NCBI RefSeq assembly: GCF_902498185.1 | Contig: NZ_CABVIX010000006.1 | Location: 1 to 64,000 of the forward strand | From: Pseudomonas fluorescens | GTDB taxonomy: Bacteria; Pseudomonadota; Gammaproteobacteria; Pseudomonadales; Pseudomonadaceae | Direction: 5' to 3' | Length of the DNA: 64,000 nt | Shown here: one piece after another, positions 1-8,375 of the stretch | Position numbering within the stretch: position 1 is the stretch's first letter | How the letters are laid out: the number at the start of each line of letters is the position of its first letter | Program-made: the position numbers and the translations under genes | Notes under the pieces: model-generated | What the model saw: the letters and a program-made list of their open reading frames with translations, nothing else | Database searches by the model: none | What the model was told of the DNA's origin: nothing

Positions 1-76
1 CCGAACTCAGCAGTGAAACGATGCATCGCCGATGGTAGTGTGGGGTTTCCCCATGTGAGAGTAGGTCATCGTCAAG
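1..76 (+). rRNA. rrf: 5S ribosomal RNA, 3' part
   Basis: The window opens inside a 5S rRNA. The stretch carrying CCGAACTCAG, GTGAAACGA, the GGTTTCCCC hairpin and GAGAGTAGGTCATCGTCAAG is the conserved 3' two thirds of Pseudomonas 5S rRNA. The 5' end lies before base 1. The mature end is placed near base 76 by pairing expectation and could be off by a base or two. It marks the end of an rRNA operon read left to right and is followed at once by a strong terminator. Confidence 0.93.
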
Positions 77-86
77 ATTCATTTCG

Positions 87-128
87 CAAAACCCCTATCT
101 GCGCGAGCAGGTAGGGGTTTTGTCTTTT
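87..128 (+). terminator. rRNA operon terminator
   Basis: The arms CAAAACCCCTA (87-97) and TAGGGGTTTTG (112-122) are perfectly complementary, extended inside by CTGC/GCAG, and followed by TCTTTT. This is a rho-independent terminator just after 5S rRNA. It is nearly symmetric, so it probably also stops the convergent usp transcript arriving on the minus strand. Confidence 0.9.
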
Positions 129-136
129 CCGGCGAA

Positions 137-1006
137 TCAGCCGTCAGCTCGTACTAACTCAGTCAAATGAGCTTGTACTTCCTGGCTCTTGAGCACCAGT
201 ACATCGCTTTCCAGGGAGTCGAGCACGGCCTCCGCTGTATTACCGATAAGCGCGCCAGAGATCCCTGTGCGCGCCACGGTACCTATCACTGTCACCACGG
301 CATCGTATTTGTTTGCGGTGAATGGGATGAGTACATCCGCGGGCCCTTCGGCAATGTGCAGACGATCATCACTGACGTCGAACTCAGCCTGGAATGCGGC
401 GCATTCATCACGGTAGCGTTGCTCGATGGTTTCCTTGAGCTGGTACACGGGATCTGATGCGGAAAGCATGGGCGAGGGGTGGGCGCTGATCACATGCAGT
501 TCACCCTTTGCCAGACTGGCTATATCGTAGCCGTGGTCGATGATTCTGGCGTGCAACAGCCGATGAGCTTCATCCTGGTTGCCAACGTCGACGGCTGCCA
601 GGATCACTCCACCCGTCCATGATCGTTCGCTCTTGACCATGAGCACCGCGCAAGGGCACTGGCGCAGCAGTTTCCAGTCAATCGGCGTGAGCAGCGCTTT
701 TTTCAGCGGATTGTCTGGATGGTGCTCCTTGATTACCAACTCGCAACCTTCAGCCTGCTGCACAGCGATGATCGACTCATGCAATGAGTCGTGCCAAGCC
801 TGCTCTTGCGTAACGTTGTCGTAGCCATCGTCATGCAGTTGGCTAGACAAGAGGCTGAGCAGGGCGCTGTGATCCTGCTTCTTGTCACACATCAGCAGGT
901 GCAGGCGCGCACCCGTTACGCCAGCAATGAGTTTGGCCCGCGTCAGGGCGCGGCTGTGGGCGTGCTCGGGGTCAAGGACGACGAGAATGCTGCGGACGGC
1001 TTGCAT
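137..1006 (-). CDS. Tandem-domain universal stress protein (UspE-like)
   Basis: This 289-aa protein has two UspA folds: residues about 4-125 and 133-275. The second keeps an ATP-loop-like glycine pattern near its end (GTVARTGISGALIGNTAE). Length and two-domain layout match UspE of E. coli rather than single-domain UspA. Universal stress proteins are cytoplasmic and act in survival of growth arrest, oxidative stress and, in pseudomonads, anaerobic energy stress. A perfect ANR/FNR palindrome lies about 70 bp upstream of the start codon, with a -10-like TATAGT at suitable distance, so oxygen-dependent control is likely. The gene converges on the rRNA terminator. ATP binding by the second domain is inferred only. 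Confidence 0.9.
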   Translation of the reverse strand: MQAVRSILVVLDPEHAHSRALTRAKLIAGVTGARLHLLMCDKKQDHSALLSLLSSQLHDDGYDNVTQEQAWHDSLHESIIAVQQAEGCELVIKEHHPDNPLKKALLTPIDWKLLRQCPCAVLMVKSERSWTGGVILAAVDVGNQDEAHRLLHARIIDHGYDIASLAKGELHVISAHPSPMLSASDPVYQLKETIEQRYRDECAAFQAEFDVSDDRLHIAEGPADVLIPFTANKYDAVVTVIGTVARTGISGALIGNTAEAVLDSLESDVLVLKSQEVQAHLTELVRADG

Positions 1007-1044
1007 GGGCGTAGGCTCCCTGTGAAGGTGGCAACCGATGCCGG

Positions 1045-1087
1045 ACTATAGTCGGCCTCTTGCTCGGCACGGGTTGATGCACATCAA
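1045..1087 (-). promoter_or_regulatory. ANR/FNR box and -10 upstream of the usp gene
   Basis: TTGAT-GCAC-ATCAA at 1074-1087 matches the FNR/ANR consensus TTGAT-N4-ATCAA with no mismatch. On the minus strand TATAGT lies at 1050-1045. A start site near 1038 would put the box centre about 42 bp upstream, the class II activator position. Anr control of usp genes is established in P. aeruginosa; here it is inferred from sequence. Confidence 0.78.
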
Positions 1088-1159
1088 GCATAGCCACTGG
1101 TGATCGCTGCTGCCCTCGGTATAATTGCCGGTTCTGCCGGCCCCTTGTATGTTGAGCTT

Positions 1160-1777
1160 ATGTCCCTGATTCCTGAAATCGACGCCTTTCTGGGTTGTCG
1201 CACCCCTGACGCCTGGATTGAAGCGGCGCTCGCCGACCAGGAAACCTTGCTGATCGACCACAAGAACTGTGAGTTCAAAGCCGCTAGCACTGCCCTGAGC
1301 CTCATTGCCAAGTACAACACCCATATCGACCTGATCCACATGATGTCGCGGCTGGCGCGTGAGGAACTGGTGCATCATGAGCAGGTACTGCGGCTGATGA
1401 AGCGTCGCAAGGTGCCACTGCGGCCGGTATCGGCAGGACGCTATGCCTCGGGGCTACGCCGTTTGGTGAGGGCGCATGAGCCAGCGAAGCTGATTGACAC
1501 GCTGGTGGTGGGTGCCTTCATCGAGGCACGAAGCTGCGAGCGCTTCGCTGCCCTGGTGCCACATCTGGACGACGAGCTTGGCAAGTTCTATCACGGTCTG
1601 CTCAAGAGTGAAGCCCGTCACTACCAGGGTTATCTGAAACTGGCGCACCAGTATGGCGACGAAGCGGACATTGCTCGGGTGGTGGGTTTGGTGAGGGAGG
1701 CTGAAGCCGAACTGATTGCTTCTGCTGACAGCGAGTTGCGCTTTCACAGCGGTATTCCTGTGGCGCAAAAAGCCTGA
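1160..1777 (+). CDS. miaE: tRNA-(ms2io6A)-hydroxylase MiaE
   Basis: The 205-aa product is a ferritin-like di-iron monooxygenase that hydroxylates the isopentenyl group of ms2i6A37 in tRNAs reading U-starting codons. Conserved family blocks are visible: WIEAALADQETLLIDHKN, AREELVHHEQV (E-x2-H metal ligands) and RSCERFAALVPHLDD, with LKSEARHYQGYL (second E-x2-H) after it. I chose ATG 1160 because family members begin a few residues before LPEIDAFLGC; an upstream in-frame start at 1100 would add 20 residues that look non-coding and overlap the ANR region. It is transcribed away from usp and is probably monocistronic. Confidence 0.93.
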   Translation: MSLIPEIDAFLGCRTPDAWIEAALADQETLLIDHKNCEFKAASTALSLIAKYNTHIDLIHMMSRLAREELVHHEQVLRLMKRRKVPLRPVSAGRYASGLRRLVRAHEPAKLIDTLVVGAFIEARSCERFAALVPHLDDELGKFYHGLLKSEARHYQGYLKLAHQYGDEADIARVVGLVREAEAELIASADSELRFHSGIPVAQKA

Positions 1778-1790
1778 GTGGTGCCGGCCC

Positions 1791-1818
1791 ATCATGACGC
1801 CCGACTGGGCGCCATGAT
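1791..1818. terminator. Stem-loop between miaE and the convergent DUF883 gene
   Basis: ATCATGACGCCC (1791-1802) pairs with GGGCGCCATGAT (1807-1818) around a GACT loop with one internal mismatch. It sits 14 bp after the miaE stop and 16 bp before the stop of the convergent gene. No T-run follows, so it may be a weak bidirectional terminator or an mRNA 3' end stabiliser. Confidence 0.5.
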
Positions 1819-1833
1819 CAGCTGATTACGAAT

Positions 1834-2154
1834 TCAGTTGCGACGACCCAGCAACAGCCCGACCACCAGCCCGAATCCCGCCGAGACGGCCACTGTCTGC
1901 CATGGGTGAACACCGATATAGTCTTCAGTGGCTTCAACCATTGGTTGCGCTTTGGTGCGCACGCCGGTGACAGCCTCGCTCGCCTGCCGCAGCTTCTGGC
2001 TGATTTGCGCCCGCAAGGTTTCAGCTTCTTCACCAACCAGTGACGCGCTGTCATTAAGCAGTCTTTCCGATTCCTGGATCAACGATTGCAGATCGCTGAA
2101 GGCTTGATCCTTGATCTGTTCGGCTTCGGCTTGCACGGTGGATTTCCTGGCCAT
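1834..2154 (-). CDS. DUF883 (ElaB/YqjD-type) membrane-anchored protein
   Basis: The 106-aa protein starts at ATG 2154; a longer reading frame upstream overlaps the oppositely oriented neighbour and looks like a shadow. It has a long charged amphipathic helix (about residues 5-70, rich in E, Q, R), then the family hallmark VHPWQTVAVSAG and a C-terminal hydrophobic glycine-rich helix ending GLLLGRRN. This order matches ElaB/YqjD/DUF883 proteins, which anchor in the inner membrane by the C terminus; YqjD of E. coli also binds stationary-phase ribosomes. Ribosome binding here is only by analogy. Confidence 0.88.
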   Translation of the reverse strand: MARKSTVQAEAEQIKDQAFSDLQSLIQESERLLNDSASLVGEEAETLRAQISQKLRQASEAVTGVRTKAQPMVEATEDYIGVHPWQTVAVSAGFGLVVGLLLGRRN

Positions 2155-2281
2155 GTATACGTCCTCATAGGGTGATGGAATGAACAGTGGATGCCTGCAG
2201 CGCTGGAAAGTTGCAACGGCGTTCCTGGAGCTCGGCGCCCAGTGTAAGATAGCGCCTATTTTCACAGCGGCAGGTACACCC

Positions 2282-2542
2282 ATGAGTTTCAATCTGGCCA
2301 GCAGAAGCTTCGCCGAACGTGCGCAGATCGAGAATGAAAAGGCCCGTCTTTTCGATCTCTGGCAGAACAATCTAGGCAAGGCCAAGGGCGACGCGGGTCG
2401 GCTGATTTCCGAAAAGCCGCGTCGCAAGGGCAAGTGGGCGGAGTGGGTGCGTTCGGAACTCGAAACTCTGTCGCCGCCTGAGTACGCCAACATGGTGCGC
2501 AGTGAGGTCAACAAGATGATGGCCGCCAACGGCGGCAGATGA
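2282..2542 (+). CDS. Conserved hypothetical 86-aa protein
   Basis: The small acidic-basic protein MSFNLASRSFAER... has no signal peptide or membrane segment. It is helix-prone with a basic KPRRKGKWAEWVRSELETL stretch near residues 45-65 and ends AANGGR. ATG 2282 was preferred to an in-frame upstream start at 2180 because the upstream part would run through the promoter region shared with the divergent DUF883 gene. No function can be assigned; nucleic-acid contact through the basic patch is only a guess. Confidence 0.7.
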   Translation: MSFNLASRSFAERAQIENEKARLFDLWQNNLGKAKGDAGRLISEKPRRKGKWAEWVRSELETLSPPEYANMVRSEVNKMMAANGGR

Positions 2543-2551
2543 TCCCGTTAG

Positions 2552-3040
2552 CTACCAGGAAGAGCCGTCGCCCTTGGGTAGATCGAGCGTGCCACTGTCG
2601 GTAAAGCGCAGGGTGCCCAACGTGCCGCCCGCCAATTTGCCACGCAGCACATAAGGCATGCCTTGCAGGGATTGAAGCCGGCTCAGCCCGTAGGCCTGCC
2701 GCAGCATGGCGAAGGCCGTGATGCTGACCGGTACCACCAGGACCTGCTCGGCGTAACGTCCGATCTCTCCCCGCTGGTCGCTGACCCCCGAGGCCAAGGG
2801 CTGTCCGTTGACCTCCAGGTTCAGCGCGAGCCCGTTGTAGTCGATCACCGACTCATTGGGATTCTGCACCCGTATCTTCACAGCCATGCGCACTTCCAGG
2901 TCCTGACCCGGCAGAGGTTCGATATCAATCACACTGATGTTGAGCGGGTCCCGCGCCTGGAGCAGGGCGCAGGCACTCAGCCCGCAGGTCAGCAGAAGGA
3001 TCAGGCCAACGCGGGAAGCGTAATGCAGTACTGAAATCAT
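2552..3040 (-). CDS. LEA type 2 (WHy domain) lipoprotein
   Basis: The 162-aa product has a lipoprotein signal with lipobox LSAC (Cys24). The mature part is a single water-stress/hypersensitive-response (WHy, LEA_2) beta-sandwich: VIDIEPLPGQDLEVRMAVKI, then VQNPNESVIDYNGLALNLEV and PLASGVSD. Pseudomonads commonly carry such a lipoprotein in the envelope; a role in desiccation or stress tolerance is suggested by family only. Its stop is 9 bp from the stop of the convergent 86-aa gene. About 190 bp of gene-free sequence lies upstream. Confidence 0.87.
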   Translation of the reverse strand: MISVLHYASRVGLILLLTCGLSACALLQARDPLNISVIDIEPLPGQDLEVRMAVKIRVQNPNESVIDYNGLALNLEVNGQPLASGVSDQRGEIGRYAEQVLVVPVSITAFAMLRQAYGLSRLQSLQGMPYVLRGKLAGGTLGTLRFTDSGTLDLPKGDGSSW

Positions 3041-3229
3041 GGAGGAGCCTTGCCGCGCACGAGTGGGTCTTGAGTGTGGCGCATGTGCGCGACGGTTTAA
3101 AGCGTCCTTGACACGTCACTCGCCGCAACATCAGGAATCAACTTCACGACTAAACAGGTTTTTCTGCGAACCTGCCGCGCCGTAGGCTATCCAACTCATG
3201 GGTGCGCTTTTCACGCAGGGGGTCAAAAC

Positions 3230-3550
3230 ATGAATCCTGTACTGCCAGTTCTGATCGTCGGGCTACTGCTAAGTACCACCCTGCAGGCAGCACCGTCTAC
3301 TGCACCGCCGTTACTGGCTGCCAGCCCGAACAATCCTTACAACAGCCCGGTCCAGCGCGCCAATCCCAACAGCCGCCAGGGCAGCGTACAGTCCACGCCA
3401 CCGGTACGTGGTCCATCGACCCAACCCAACCCACGACCGCCGACCCTCGAAAACCGCGGCATCGGCAACGGTGAAAACCTGCGCCGCGAACCACAAACCC
3501 CGCGGCTCGAGCCGACGCGGCCGCCCCGCGATTCGCAACGCGCACCATGA
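3230..3550 (+). CDS. Small secreted proline/arginine-rich protein
   Basis: The 106-aa reading frame starts at ATG 3230 with a good hydrophobic signal peptide cut near TLQA-APS. The mature part is low complexity, rich in Pro, Asn, Gln and Arg, with no fold I recognise. It sits 31 bp upstream of the PQQ sugar dehydrogenase gene and could be co-transcribed. Several overlapping frames exist because of GC bias, but only this one has a signal peptide. Function unknown. Confidence 0.62.
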   Translation: MNPVLPVLIVGLLLSTTLQAAPSTAPPLLAASPNNPYNSPVQRANPNSRQGSVQSTPPVRGPSTQPNPRPPTLENRGIGNGENLRREPQTPRLEPTRPPRDSQRAP

Positions 3551-3581
3551 CCCTTTGGCTTATCACTGGAAGGAACCGTGC

Positions 3582-4730
3582 ATGACCTCACGAAATTGGC
3601 TGGCCACTTTCGCCGCAGCAGCCCTGTTGCCCATGCTCGCTCATGGCGCTTCAGAGCAGCAGTACATCAGCGAGGAAGGTCAACTGACCGTCAGTACCGT
3701 CGCCGATGGCCTGCGTAACCCCTGGGCCGTCGCGTTCCTGCCCGGCGAGCAGGGCATGCTGGTGACCGAGCGCTCTGGAAACCTGCGCATTGTAAATGCC
3801 GAAGGCAAGGTCGGGACGCCCATCAGCGGCCTGCCCAAGGTCTGGGCCGAAGGCCAGGGCGGTCTGCTGGATGTGGTTCTGTCGCCGGATTTCAAAAAGG
3901 ATCGCACCGTGTATCTGTCCTATGCCGAGGAAGGGGAGGACGGCAAGGCGGGTACTGCGGTCGGCCGCGGTCAATTGTCACAGGACTTGGCCAGGCTGGA
4001 GAACTTCAACGTAATCTTCCGCCAGGCCCCCAAGCTTTCCGAAGGCAATCATTTCGGATCGCGCCTGGTCTTTGACCGTGATGGATTCCTGTTCATCGCC
4101 CTGGGCGAAAACAATCAACGCCCCACGGCTCAAGATCTCGACAAGCTGCAAGGCAAGGTCGTGCGCATCCTGCCTGACGGTCAGGTGCCCAAGGACAACC
4201 CCTTCTTCGGCAAACAGAATGTGCGCCCGGAGATCTGGTCCTTTGGCCATCGTAACCAGCAAGGGGCGGCTCTGAACCCTTGGACGGGCAAGCTGTGGAC
4301 CCATGAGCATGGCCCGCGCGGTGGTGACGAAATCAACATTCCCGAGGCTGGCAAGAATTATGGCTGGCCGCTCGCTACCCATGGCATCAATTACTCGATG
4401 GTCCCGATCCCTGAAGCCAAGGGCAAACATGTCGACGGCATGGTCGATCCGCACCATGTGTGGGAGAAGTCCCCGGGGATCAGCGGCATGGCCTTCTATG
4501 ACAACCCCAGGTTCAAGGCCTGGGACCATAACCTGTTCATCGGCGCCCTGGCCACCCAGGAGCTGATCCGTCTGCAGCTCGATGGCGACAAGGTCATTCA
4601 CGAGGAGCGTTTGCTGGGCGATCTCAAGGCGCGCATTCGTGATGTGCGGGTCGGGCCGGATGGTTACATCTACGTGCTGACCGACGCCAAGGACGGCGCT
4701 TTGCTCAAGATCGGGCTGAGCGAGGGCTGA
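3582..4730 (+). CDS. PQQ-dependent soluble aldose dehydrogenase (YliI/Asd family)
   Basis: This 382-aa protein has a Sec signal peptide (cut near HG-ASEQ) and one six-bladed GSDH-type beta-propeller. Diagnostic blocks are NPWAVAFLPG, the catalytic and PQQ-site region SFGHRNQQG, and HEHGPRGGDEINIP. Family members oxidise aldose sugars in the periplasm with PQQ and calcium and pass electrons to the respiratory chain. The start at 3582 follows AAGGA at proper spacing and begins the signal peptide; a longer in-frame version from 3408 overlaps the preceding gene in another frame and was rejected. Substrate is unknown. Confidence 0.9.
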   Translation: MTSRNWLATFAAAALLPMLAHGASEQQYISEEGQLTVSTVADGLRNPWAVAFLPGEQGMLVTERSGNLRIVNAEGKVGTPISGLPKVWAEGQGGLLDVVLSPDFKKDRTVYLSYAEEGEDGKAGTAVGRGQLSQDLARLENFNVIFRQAPKLSEGNHFGSRLVFDRDGFLFIALGENNQRPTAQDLDKLQGKVVRILPDGQVPKDNPFFGKQNVRPEIWSFGHRNQQGAALNPWTGKLWTHEHGPRGGDEINIPEAGKNYGWPLATHGINYSMVPIPEAKGKHVDGMVDPHHVWEKSPGISGMAFYDNPRFKAWDHNLFIGALATQELIRLQLDGDKVIHEERLLGDLKARIRDVRVGPDGYIYVLTDAKDGALLKIGLSEG

Positions 4731-4937
4731 GCGGGTCTCCGGATCGCCTGCTCAGGGTGCGGCCTGTGGGACAGAGGATGGCGCGCTGCGACGAGGAGGG
4801 GATCGCCGGTTACGCTCGAGGACGGAGGTTGCCTTGGAGGCGCTCTACACTCATGGGTATCTGGCGTTCCCGTATCAGCGGAGCCTGACCCGGATACGGG
4901 AGATGCAGCTGCAACGCTTCGCCTCAAGGAGTCGATC

Positions 4938-5519
4938 ATGGAGCCGCTGTCACATCATCTGCTGACCCAGGCCTATAACAATGGCTGGGCCAATCACCGC
5001 CTGTACAAGGCGTGCCTGCAACTGAGCCAGGACGAGTTCGTCGCCCTGCGTTGCAGCTTTTTCCCCTCGATCAAGGCCACTCTCAACCATGTGCTGACGG
5101 TGGACGGGTATTACTTGCAAGCACTGGAGCGGGAGCAGCGCGGCGAGGCGCCGGACGCTGAGAACGAGCGATACTTCGAGTCCGAGCAACCCTTCGCCAC
5201 CTGTGCCGATCTGCATGCTGAACAGGCTCAGGCCGACCACAGGCTGATCGCCTATTGCCAGCAACTGCGCGATGACCAGCTGTGGCGCTATGTCAGCCTG
5301 GTACGGCCCGACCGCTTGCAGCGCGAACCGCGGCTGCGCCTGTTGTCACACCTGTTCGAACACCAGATTCATCATCGCGGACAGGTTCATGCGATGCTGG
5401 GCGACACCTCGGTGCGCCCCCCGCAGCTGGACGAATTCTTCTGCGAGGACGAGGCGCACCTGAGAGTCGACGATTTCGCCGAGCTTGGCTGGAGCGAAGC
5501 CTTGATCTGGCAGCCCTAG
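4938..5519 (+). CDS. DinB family metal-dependent four-helix protein
   Basis: The 193-aa protein has the DinB/YfiT-like fold signature: an early His in TLNHVLTVDGYYL (about residue 51) and the late pair within LFEHQIHHRGQVHAML (about residues 141-150), together a three-His metal site. Members include thiol-dependent transferases and hydrolases; the reaction here is not known. The start follows an AAGGAG box 9 bp upstream. It ends in a 4-bp tail-to-tail overlap with the alpha/beta hydrolase gene. Confidence 0.88.
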   Translation: MEPLSHHLLTQAYNNGWANHRLYKACLQLSQDEFVALRCSFFPSIKATLNHVLTVDGYYLQALEREQRGEAPDAENERYFESEQPFATCADLHAEQAQADHRLIAYCQQLRDDQLWRYVSLVRPDRLQREPRLRLLSHLFEHQIHHRGQVHAMLGDTSVRPPQLDEFFCEDEAHLRVDDFAELGWSEALIWQP

Positions 5520-6514
5520 CGCCCCAGCCAGTCCAGCAAGGCCTGGTGAAAGCGCTGCGGCTCCTCGATCTGCGGCGCATGTCCCAGGCCTTCGAAAGTC
5601 ACCAGAGTGCCTTGGGGGATCTGGTTGGCGATCTGCGGCCCGAGGACCTTGTAGTTGCCAAGCCGCGCCTTGACTTGAGGCGAAGCGATGTCGCTGCCGA
5701 TGGCGGTTGTGTCCTTGTCGCCAATCAACAGGAGGGTCGGCATTTCCAGGTTCTTGAATTCATAGACCACGGGCTGGGTGAAGATCATGTCGTAGATCAG
5801 CGCCGAGTTCCACGCCACCGCCTTGTGTCCCGGGCCTTGGTTCAAGCCTGCCAACATTTGTACCCAGCGCTCGTATTCCGGTTTCCAGCGCCCGTCATAG
5901 TAGGTCTTGCGTTCGTAGTTGCGTACGCCTTCGGCGTCGAGCTTGAGCTCGCGTTCATGCCACTGGTCGACGGTACGGTACGGCACGCCCAGGGCTTTCC
6001 AGTCCTCGAGGCCGATCGGGTTGACCATCGCCAGGCGCTCGACCTGCTGCGGGTAGAGCAGGGCATAGCGGGTGGCGAGCATGCCGCCCGTGGAGTGGCC
6101 GAGGATAGTTGCCTGCTTCACACCCAGATGTTCGAGCAAGGCATGGGTGTTGTGAGCCAGTTGCTGGAAGCTGTACTGGTAATGGACCGGCTTGCTCGCG
6201 GTGCAAAAACCGATCTGGTCCGGCGCGATGACCCGGTAGCCTGCCTGGCTCAATGCATCGAGAGTGCTCTCCCAGGTTGCCGCGCAGAAGTTCTTGCCGT
6301 GCATCAGCACCACGCTGCGGCCATTGGCCTTGCCCTTGGCTGAAACGTCCAGATAGCCCATCTGCAGAGACTGGCCTTGGGATTGGAAGTCGAAATGCTT
6401 GAGCGGATAGGGTTGGCTGAAACCTTCGAGCTGTGCACCGTAGGTCGGCGCCTGGGCGGCAAAGGCCGGACTGCAGGCAAGACAGGCCAGAGCCAGGGCG
6501 GTTATGCGCAGCAT
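5516..6514 (-). CDS. Secreted alpha/beta hydrolase
   Basis: The 332-aa enzyme starts at 6514 with a signal peptide cut near PAFA-AQAP. It shows an oxyanion strand (VVLMHGKNFCAATWE), a nucleophile elbow GHSTGGM, a core acid in LLLIGDKDTTA and the catalytic His in GLGHAPQIEEP. The active site is therefore Ser-Asp-His. It probably acts in the periplasm or outside the cell on an ester or lactone; substrate is unknown. A far longer in-frame reading frame upstream (to 6988) runs through non-coding sequence and was not used. Confidence 0.9.
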   Translation of the reverse strand: MLRITALALACLACSPAFAAQAPTYGAQLEGFSQPYPLKHFDFQSQGQSLQMGYLDVSAKGKANGRSVVLMHGKNFCAATWESTLDALSQAGYRVIAPDQIGFCTASKPVHYQYSFQQLAHNTHALLEHLGVKQATILGHSTGGMLATRYALLYPQQVERLAMVNPIGLEDWKALGVPYRTVDQWHERELKLDAEGVRNYERKTYYDGRWKPEYERWVQMLAGLNQGPGHKAVAWNSALIYDMIFTQPVVYEFKNLEMPTLLLIGDKDTTAIGSDIASPQVKARLGNYKVLGPQIANQIPQGTLVTFEGLGHAPQIEEPQRFHQALLDWLGR

Positions 6515-6669
6515 GGGGCACTCCGTGTTGGGCCATGTAGGAAAACGCGACTCTAGCAGTCGAAAGGCGGTCCCGGCGACCCAAGGTGTTACGAGTCGTG
6601 TTGCATACAGCCCAAGGTTAGCCTGGCGACGACCAGGCTGCAGCCAGGGGGCATGGCTGCAGCCGTGGA

Positions 6670-7098
6670 TCAGTAGTTGGCGACCACTTCGTCCGTGCCC
6701 TCTCTGGTCACGCCGATGACCTGGTAGGCGTCTCTGTGATCGCCCATCTCCATGCCCGGCGACCCCATGGGCATGCCGGGCACGGCCAGGCCTTTCAAAT
6801 CGTTGCGTTTGGCCAGGAGCTTGATCTGTTCGGCCGGGACGTGACCTTCGACGAACTTGCCGTCGATCACGCCGGTGTGGCATGAGGCCAGTCGCGGCGC
6901 CACGCCTAGACGCTGCTTGACCGCACTCATGTTGGGCTCGACGTGGTCGTTGACTGTGAAGCCGTTGTCGCGCAGGTGGCTGATCCACTGCTTGCAGCAG
7001 CCACAGTTGGGGTCACGGTAGACATCGATGGTCTGCCCGGCCTGGACCATGCCGGTAATGGCAAGCAGGCCGAGAGCCATCAGGTGTTTGTGCAGCAT
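6670..7098 (-). CDS. DUF411 periplasmic metal-binding protein
   Basis: The 142-aa protein has a signal peptide (cut near VQA-GQT), then the DUF411 core: VYRDPNCGCCKQWISHL, CHTGVIDGKFVEGHVPA and LAVPGMPMGSPGMEM. The CGCC motif and the Met-rich loop are typical of this family, often linked to copper or silver handling in the periplasm. ATG 7098 follows GGAGGATTTTTCC. The gene is divergent from the AI-2E permease gene with an FNR-like site between them. Copper function is inferred from family context only. Confidence 0.88.
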   Translation of the reverse strand: MLHKHLMALGLLAITGMVQAGQTIDVYRDPNCGCCKQWISHLRDNGFTVNDHVEPNMSAVKQRLGVAPRLASCHTGVIDGKFVEGHVPAEQIKLLAKRNDLKGLAVPGMPMGSPGMEMGDHRDAYQVIGVTREGTDEVVANY

Positions 7099-7233
7099 GG
7101 AAAAATCCTCCGGTATTTCAGATAGGGCTGGAGCGAACGGCCCGGAGCATAACTCAGGGATTCGCACTTGGGCATCAGCCAAAGCGACAGTTTCGCAGGG
7201 CTGTACATATCACTGCCTATGCAAGACATGAGC

Positions 7234-7247
7234 ATGATCCAGATCAA
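7234..7247. promoter_or_regulatory. ANR/FNR-like box between DUF411 and AI-2E genes
   Basis: Read on the minus strand the site is TTGAT-CTGG-ATCAT, one mismatch from TTGAT-N4-ATCAA. It lies 64 bp before the permease start and about 140 bp before the divergent DUF411 start. Neither side has a clear -10 at the ideal spacing, so the target is uncertain. Confidence 0.42.
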
Positions 7248-7310
7248 ACCAGTGATGGCACTTTTACCCCCGGCGTGGGGACTAATGAGCTGAATCCTCG
7301 AGGTACACCG

Positions 7311-8375
7311 ATGAACGAAACAGCTCTGCAAAACAAGGCACTGACCGTGCTACTGGCCGTGGTCACCATAGCCTTTTTCTGGATTCTGCTGCCGTACTAC
7401 GGCGCGATCTTCTGGGCCGTGATCCTAGGTATCCTCTTTGCGCCCCTGCAGCGTGACCTGGTGGTGCGCCTGGGCAGACGCCGCAACCTGGCAGCAGGCG
7501 CCACGCTGCTGGTGTGCCTGCTGATCGCGATCTTGCCGGTGATCATCATCAGTGCGCTGCTGGTGCAGGAGGGAGCGACACTTTACCAGCGTATCGAAAG
7601 CGGCCAACTGGATATCGCAGGCTATCTCGAAACCGGCAAGGCCATGCTGCCGACTTTTGCCCAGAACGGACTGGACAACATGGGCATGGGCAACCTCGAC
7701 GGCCTTCGCGACAAGATCGCCAAGTGGGCCACCCAGGGTAGCCAGTTCCTCGCCAGCCAGGCGTTCAGCTTCGGCCAGGGCACGTTCGATTTTCTCGTGA
7801 GCTTCGGCATCATGCTGTACATGCTGTTCTTCTTCCTGCGAGAGGGCGCCGAGCTTGCCCGCAGGGTTCGCCAGGCCGTGCCGCTGCCCGAAGAGCAGAA
7901 GCGCCGTCTGCAACTGAAGTTCAGCCGCGTGGTGCGGGCAACGGTCAAAGGCAACCTGCTGGTGGCGATCACCCAGGGCGCCCTGGGCGGCCTGATCTTC
8001 TGGATCCTGGACATCCCGAGCTCGTTGGTCTGGGCCGTGCTGATGGCCTTCCTTTCGTTGCTGCCAGCGGTTGGCGCGGGGATTGTCTGGGGACCGGTAG
8101 CGGCGTATTTCCTGCTGACTGGTGCTATGTGGCAGGGCATCGTGCTGACCGCTTACGGGGTGCTGGTGATCGGCCTGGTGGACAACGTGCTGCGTCCGAT
8201 CCTGGTAGGAAAGGACACCAAGATGCCCGACTACCTCATCCTCATCTCCACCCTGGGCGGCCTGGCGGTATTCGGGCTCAATGGATTCGTCATCGGGCCG
8301 CTGATCGCCGCGCTGTTCGTTTCCAGCTGGGCGATCTTCACCTCGACCAAGCCGCAGGTGCAGCTGCCGGACTAA
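7311..8375 (+). CDS. AI-2E family (PerM-type) permease
   Basis: The 354-aa inner-membrane protein has about seven to eight transmembrane segments, beginning with two helices at residues 10-60, a cytosolic coiled region at about 90-150 and the conserved block LPAVGAGIVWGPVAAYF, then DNVLRPILVGK. This is the PF01594 family, which includes exporters of signals, Na+/H+ antiporters and many uncharacterised members. ATG 7311 lies after AGGTACACCG; the 12 extra in-frame residues from 7275 have no ribosome site. It ends in a 4-bp overlap with the convergent receptor gene. Confidence 0.88.
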   Translation: MNETALQNKALTVLLAVVTIAFFWILLPYYGAIFWAVILGILFAPLQRDLVVRLGRRRNLAAGATLLVCLLIAILPVIIISALLVQEGATLYQRIESGQLDIAGYLETGKAMLPTFAQNGLDNMGMGNLDGLRDKIAKWATQGSQFLASQAFSFGQGTFDFLVSFGIMLYMLFFFLREGAELARRVRQAVPLPEEQKRRLQLKFSRVVRATVKGNLLVAITQGALGGLIFWILDIPSSLVWAVLMAFLSLLPAVGAGIVWGPVAAYFLLTGAMWQGIVLTAYGVLVIGLVDNVLRPILVGKDTKMPDYLILISTLGGLAVFGLNGFVIGPLIAALFVSSWAIFTSTKPQVQLPD

